DNA of 64,000 bases from Bacillota bacterium (GTDB taxonomy: Bacteria > Bacillota > Clostridia > Lachnospirales > Lachnospiraceae): assembly GCA_023407575.1 (NCBI GenBank), contig JAEYLX010000075.1, positions 558,001-622,000 of the forward strand. The letters run 5' to 3'. Every line of letters starts with the position of its first letter. Positions within the stretch are counted from its first letter, which is position 1. Position numbers and translations under genes: made by a program. This document shows positions 61,307 to 64,000 of the stretch, piece by piece. The notes under the pieces were generated by a model. The model searched no databases. It was given only the letters and a program-made list of their open reading frames with translations, and was not told where the DNA came from.

Positions 61307-62419
61307 TTAAATTTTTAAGAACTTATTGGTTCGCCTTAAAGGGAATCGTAAATTCTTCATATACAATGCAAAAAGTAATTTTGTAGTTTCAAATACAAAG
61401 CGTTTGGTTTCTGTGTCGATACCTCTCACCGAGCCTATAGCCAGGATTGCCTTTTTATGCCACTCTTCAGTAAAATCACTGAAATTTTCAACCCCAATGG
61501 ATTCAACTACACTATAAAGTGTTGTTACAAATAGCTCTCGTTTTTCATCATCCAATGAGGATAACCACTGATTAATGACAGTATTAATATGCTCTGCTCC
61601 GCCTGTGATACCTTGTGTGTATTGGAAGTCCCCCTTATGGATAACCCACGAAAAGGGATCGTGTTGCAGGAACCAAAACTGTTTGCTTTCTACCACAATA
61701 TAATCTTCTTGATGCTGCAGAAGCATTCCCACCAAAGAAGACTGTGGTAAGGTTTTGTGTATTCTTGCTTTAATTCTCGCATATTTTTCGCTTAAAAATA
61801 TTTCTTCTCTAAAACCTGGACCATCATGGCTGTAAATACTCACAATGCGATCTTGAATTTCCTGCTGGCACTCCATGGCGGAATAAACAGCTACATTCCC
61901 GCCCTTAGAATGTCCTCCAACCAACAATGCATGGGGAAATCTCTCTGCCACAGTGTTTAAATACGAAACCCCCTCCTCCTGTGCAGGTACAGGAGAGATA
62001 AACGCCATATTGAAGTCCTCTTTCCAGCCCACAACAGTTGAGTCTGTACCTCGATAGGCAATATAAGCGGTTTTTTCATCAAGCAGGTAAGTGATAGCTG
62101 CAAATTGCTTTTGCTCAGATATATTTAAATGATCCGAATAGCAGCACATTTGAATATTTCGAAACCGTGGACTCATTCCCAGCGCAAGCAAAAGCCTGCG
62201 ATTACTCTTGGGATCTCGCACATTATGAAGCATGCGTGGGATATATTCTGCCTTCAGCAGCTCTCCCATTCGCACAGGAGCTCCATTGCCTGCAAGTTTT
62301 GGTACAACTTTATTAAAATGAATATAGATAAACTGAGATAAAACCAAGCTGTCCACCAAATTGAACTTAGAGGTCCTAAAGTCATTCATTTGTGTTTCAA
62401 CATAATCTACAATATTCAC
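61307..62419 (-). CDS. DUF2974 (Mbeg1-like) lipase-fold protein
   Basis: This 370-residue protein belongs to the Mbeg1-like family (DUF2974), which has a lipase-like alpha/beta fold. A GxSxG-type elbow is in LLVGGHSKGGNVAVY near residue 175, preceded by AYIAYRGTDSTVVGWKEDF. No signal peptide is seen. The start is GTG at 62419, with GGGAG upstream. Function is not established. It converges with the aldo/keto reductase gene. Confidence 0.88.
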   Translation of the reverse strand: MNIVDYVETQMNDFRTSKFNLVDSLVLSQFIYIHFNKVVPKLAGNGAPVRMGELLKAEYIPRMLHNVRDPKSNRRLLLALGMSPRFRNIQMCCYSDHLNISEQKQFAAITYLLDEKTAYIAYRGTDSTVVGWKEDFNMAFISPVPAQEEGVSYLNTVAERFPHALLVGGHSKGGNVAVYSAMECQQEIQDRIVSIYSHDGPGFREEIFLSEKYARIKARIHKTLPQSSLVGMLLQHQEDYIVVESKQFWFLQHDPFSWVIHKGDFQYTQGITGGAEHINTVINQWLSSLDDEKRELFVTTLYSVVESIGVENFSDFTEEWHKKAILAIGSVRGIDTETKRFVFETTKLLFALYMKNLRFPLRRTNKFLKI

Positions 62420-62598
62420 GTTTTGTGTCTCCCAACCTTTTCTTAGCCTTTTAGACGGTACCCTGTCAGCATCTCTCTATGTATCGGATATAAATAGTTT
62501 TATCCTACGTTAATTAATTATACTATTTATTTCTAGTAATTTGTACAGACAGGATACCTACATTTTGAAAGTAGCTAATTCCGGATCAGCTACAAACT

Positions 62599-62757
62599 TT
62601 AACTGCTAGCCGTATACCGAAACTGGTTCAATTCCAGCAGAAAATATTCCATGGAAGATGTTACATGAATTGTGAGCGTATTAACCAGTTCCGGTAAATG
62701 CCATTCTAGATCGTCATTAGGGCAAAATTTATATCCACTTTCTTGTTTGACGGTTAC
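62599..62757 (-). pseudogene. Start-less open frame after the MBL gene
   Basis: A frame of 52 codons begins just after the stop codons of the MBL gene, in the same frame, and ends at a TAA at 62599. It encodes KVTVKQESGYKFCPNDDLEW, then HLPELVNTLTIHVTSSMEYF. It reads like protein but has no start and I recognise no family. It could be a lost C-terminal domain or the end of another gene. The rest of the 62420-62763 spacer is empty. Confidence 0.35.
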
Positions 62758-62763
62758 TTTTCA

Positions 62764-63465
62764 CTAAATAATCCTTAATATATGCTCGGATATTCTTGGA
62801 TACTTTTCAATGATAGCTGCATCATGGCTGGGCAAAGGAATCATATCCTCATTATGTACCTGTTTAATAAACTCCATATTTTTCTCTAAACTATACACAT
62901 TTCCATTTGGAATTTGCCTCTCAAAGTTATCAAGTAAATATGTCTCGTCTCCTGAGATAACATACTTCTCTTCTCCATCCTTAAAGTAAATAACAGAAGA
63001 ACCTTTCGTATGCCCACCAATTACCTTGAAGTGAAATCCTTGAACTTCCAACGCATCATCAACCATCTTAATTTTTGATGTTAACATTAGCCCGCTTGTA
63101 ATCCCTGGATAGGCATTTTGTACTTGCTCCCAGGCAGCTTTTGCGATTATTATCTCAGCTCCCTGGTATAAATCCAAACATTCAACATGATCAAAATGTT
63201 CATGCGTAATAAAGATAATATCTGCTCTTCCCCCTGTTAAGGCAAGCACTTCCTCTTTCACATCAAGCAAATGTGTCCCATATTCCTTTGCTGTTTCCTC
63301 ACTTTGAAAACCAGTATCAAACAAAAATATCTGTTTCCCTATTTTTGCAACATAGTACAAAAACACAAACCCGGGAACCAGTTCTGTTCGCTCATCATTA
63401 TGATAGATTGTACGATAATCTGCGTATTTAAATTCGTTTGCATAGTGTACTGCGTAAAGTTCCAT
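62764..63465 (-). CDS. MBL-fold metallo-hydrolase (AHL lactonase-like)
   Basis: This 233-residue enzyme has the metallo-beta-lactamase fold. The zinc motif HxHxDH is FITHEHFDHVE near residue 110. Further ligands are in GGHTKGSSVIYF, SGDETYL and PSHDAAII. The layout matches the lactonase-like subgroup of N-acyl-homoserine lactone hydrolases, but the substrate is not proven. AAAGGAGTGA precedes the ATG. A truncated copy of its 3' end lies at 54385. Confidence 0.92.
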   Translation of the reverse strand: MELYAVHYANEFKYADYRTIYHNDERTELVPGFVFLYYVAKIGKQIFLFDTGFQSEETAKEYGTHLLDVKEEVLALTGGRADIIFITHEHFDHVECLDLYQGAEIIIAKAAWEQVQNAYPGITSGLMLTSKIKMVDDALEVQGFHFKVIGGHTKGSSVIYFKDGEEKYVISGDETYLLDNFERQIPNGNVYSLEKNMEFIKQVHNEDMIPLPSHDAAIIEKYPRISEHILRII

Positions 63466-63769
63466 GTTGTCTCACTCCTTTTTAATAAAATTGTTATCAT
63501 TAATAAAATGCATGTATCTGCATACCTTAAACGATTAATGTAGCTACTGCTTGAACCTTGTAAAACCTTGGTGGTATTGTAATTCCAAAAAGCAATTGTT
63601 GCTTATAACAGCTTAAAAAAATCACAACTTATTATTCATTTAATTTCTGTTAACAGTGAACGAGATTCGCGACTTTTTAACTAGTATATTAGCTCTATTA
63701 TATTAACTCTATTATCCTACGCCAAGCTCCATCTGACTAATAGCAATGGCATTGAATGTTATAAGCCGA
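63466..63769. other. Intergenic region before the GH31 gene
   Basis: This 304-base spacer holds no recognisable gene. It contains short AT-rich direct repeats (CTCTATTATATTAACTCTAT near 63690-63712) and presumably the promoter of the MBL gene. Confidence 0.3.
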
Positions 63770-64000
63770 TTACCTGCGTTCAAATACCGGAGAGTATTCG
63801 ATTGGTGCATCTACTGATACGGTTATGCCGCCAGTATACTTTTCTCCGGTAGAAGTCAATATCCACTCACCGGCGGGGAGATATACGTCTCTCTTGAATT
63901 CATACAGATGAAGAATCGGTGCGACAAGATATTTGTCACCAAACATATACTGATCCTGAAGCTCCCAACACTTCTCATCCTCAGGAAATTCATAGAACAT
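63770..64000 (-). CDS. Glycoside hydrolase family 31 (alpha-xylosidase-like), C-terminal end only
   Basis: Only the last 76 residues are inside the window; the gene continues past base 64000. DQYMFGDKYLVAPILHLYE is the hallmark just after the GH31 barrel, and YLPAGEWILTSTGEKYTGG is the start of the C-terminal beta domain. These fit alpha-xylosidases of the YicI type. GH31 enzymes of this kind process xyloglucan oligosaccharides, matching the sugar-uptake genes in this window. Confidence 0.88.
   Translation of the reverse strand: MFYEFPEDEKCWELQDQYMFGDKYLVAPILHLYEFKRDVYLPAGEWILTSTGEKYTGGITVSVDAPIEYSPVFERR

Noticed and set aside
1..64000. tRNA, rRNA, riboswitch, transposase or phage genes
   Set aside because: None could be recognised by reading; a covariance-model search (tRNAscan-SE, Infernal) would be needed to exclude small RNAs.

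Overview
The window reads as a low-G+C, Gram-positive Clostridia chromosome, most like a plant-polysaccharide-degrading Lachnospiraceae (Lachnoclostridium/Clostridium phytofermentans type). This is inferred from strong AGGAGG ribosome sites, YesM/YesN-type sugar-sensing two-component systems beside sugar ABC transporters, a sortase-anchored GH16 glucanase, GH2 and GH31 enzymes, and many small TetR/AraC/HxlR/Rrf2 regulators. No rRNA, tRNA, CRISPR array, transposase or phage gene was recognised. Most genes are on the minus strand.

Layout. 1-5848: sugar-uptake cluster (YesM kinase, AraC-type response regulator, lipoprotein binding protein, permease running off the left edge). 6036-8886: TetR/zinc-ribbon/VOC operon and a DacA-like D,D-carboxypeptidase. 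8976-13610: GH2 enzyme, an unknown exported protein, an AraC relic and a 4Fe-4S protein. 13861-21612: small enzymes and regulators (VOC, methyltransferase, AraC-GyrI, DsbA-like, YwnA/YwnB-like pair, SDR with divergent WYL regulator, alpha/beta hydrolase), with an 18-copy 19-bp minisatellite and a methyltransferase relic lying beside an orphan promoter. 21748-28719: LysM-GH18 protein lacking its catalytic Glu, a DUF624 relic, TetR plus FtsX-type ABC exporter, pectin-acetylesterase-like protein. 29039-34952: 1387-residue GH16 glucanase and a two-gene operon of unknown function. 35336-38083: TetR/MFS/cytidylate-kinase-like operon under a consensus promoter. 38190-44113: complete sugar cassette (binding protein, two permeases, kinase, regulator). 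44245-54246: PPTase, YnfA-like protein, cupins, HxlR, exonuclease, two AraC-GyrI regulators, PhzF, an SDR/EFR1 operon with divergent TetR. 54385-64000: an MBL relic, a Cys-rich small ORF, a frameshifted histidine kinase with its regulator, a ferritin-VIT protein, flavodoxin, NAD(P)-binding protein/TetR pair, ArsR and aldo/keto reductase, a DUF2974 lipase-like protein, an intact MBL hydrolase and the end of a GH31 enzyme.

How it fits together. Two sugar ABC systems are each paired with a YesM/YesN sensor-regulator and probably take up oligosaccharides released by GH16, GH2, GH31 and related enzymes. Between them lie small regulator-plus-enzyme modules typical of stress and detoxification islands. 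Several TetR/ArsR genes have palindromes overlapping or adjoining their own predicted promoters. The most distinctive property is how many gene relics the spacers hold (AraC, methyltransferase, DUF624, MBL, a frameshifted kinase), marking this as a region of active gain and decay. I found no clearly new multi-gene system. The best unknowns are the 33525-34952 gene pair and the Cys-rich ORF at 54550-54705.
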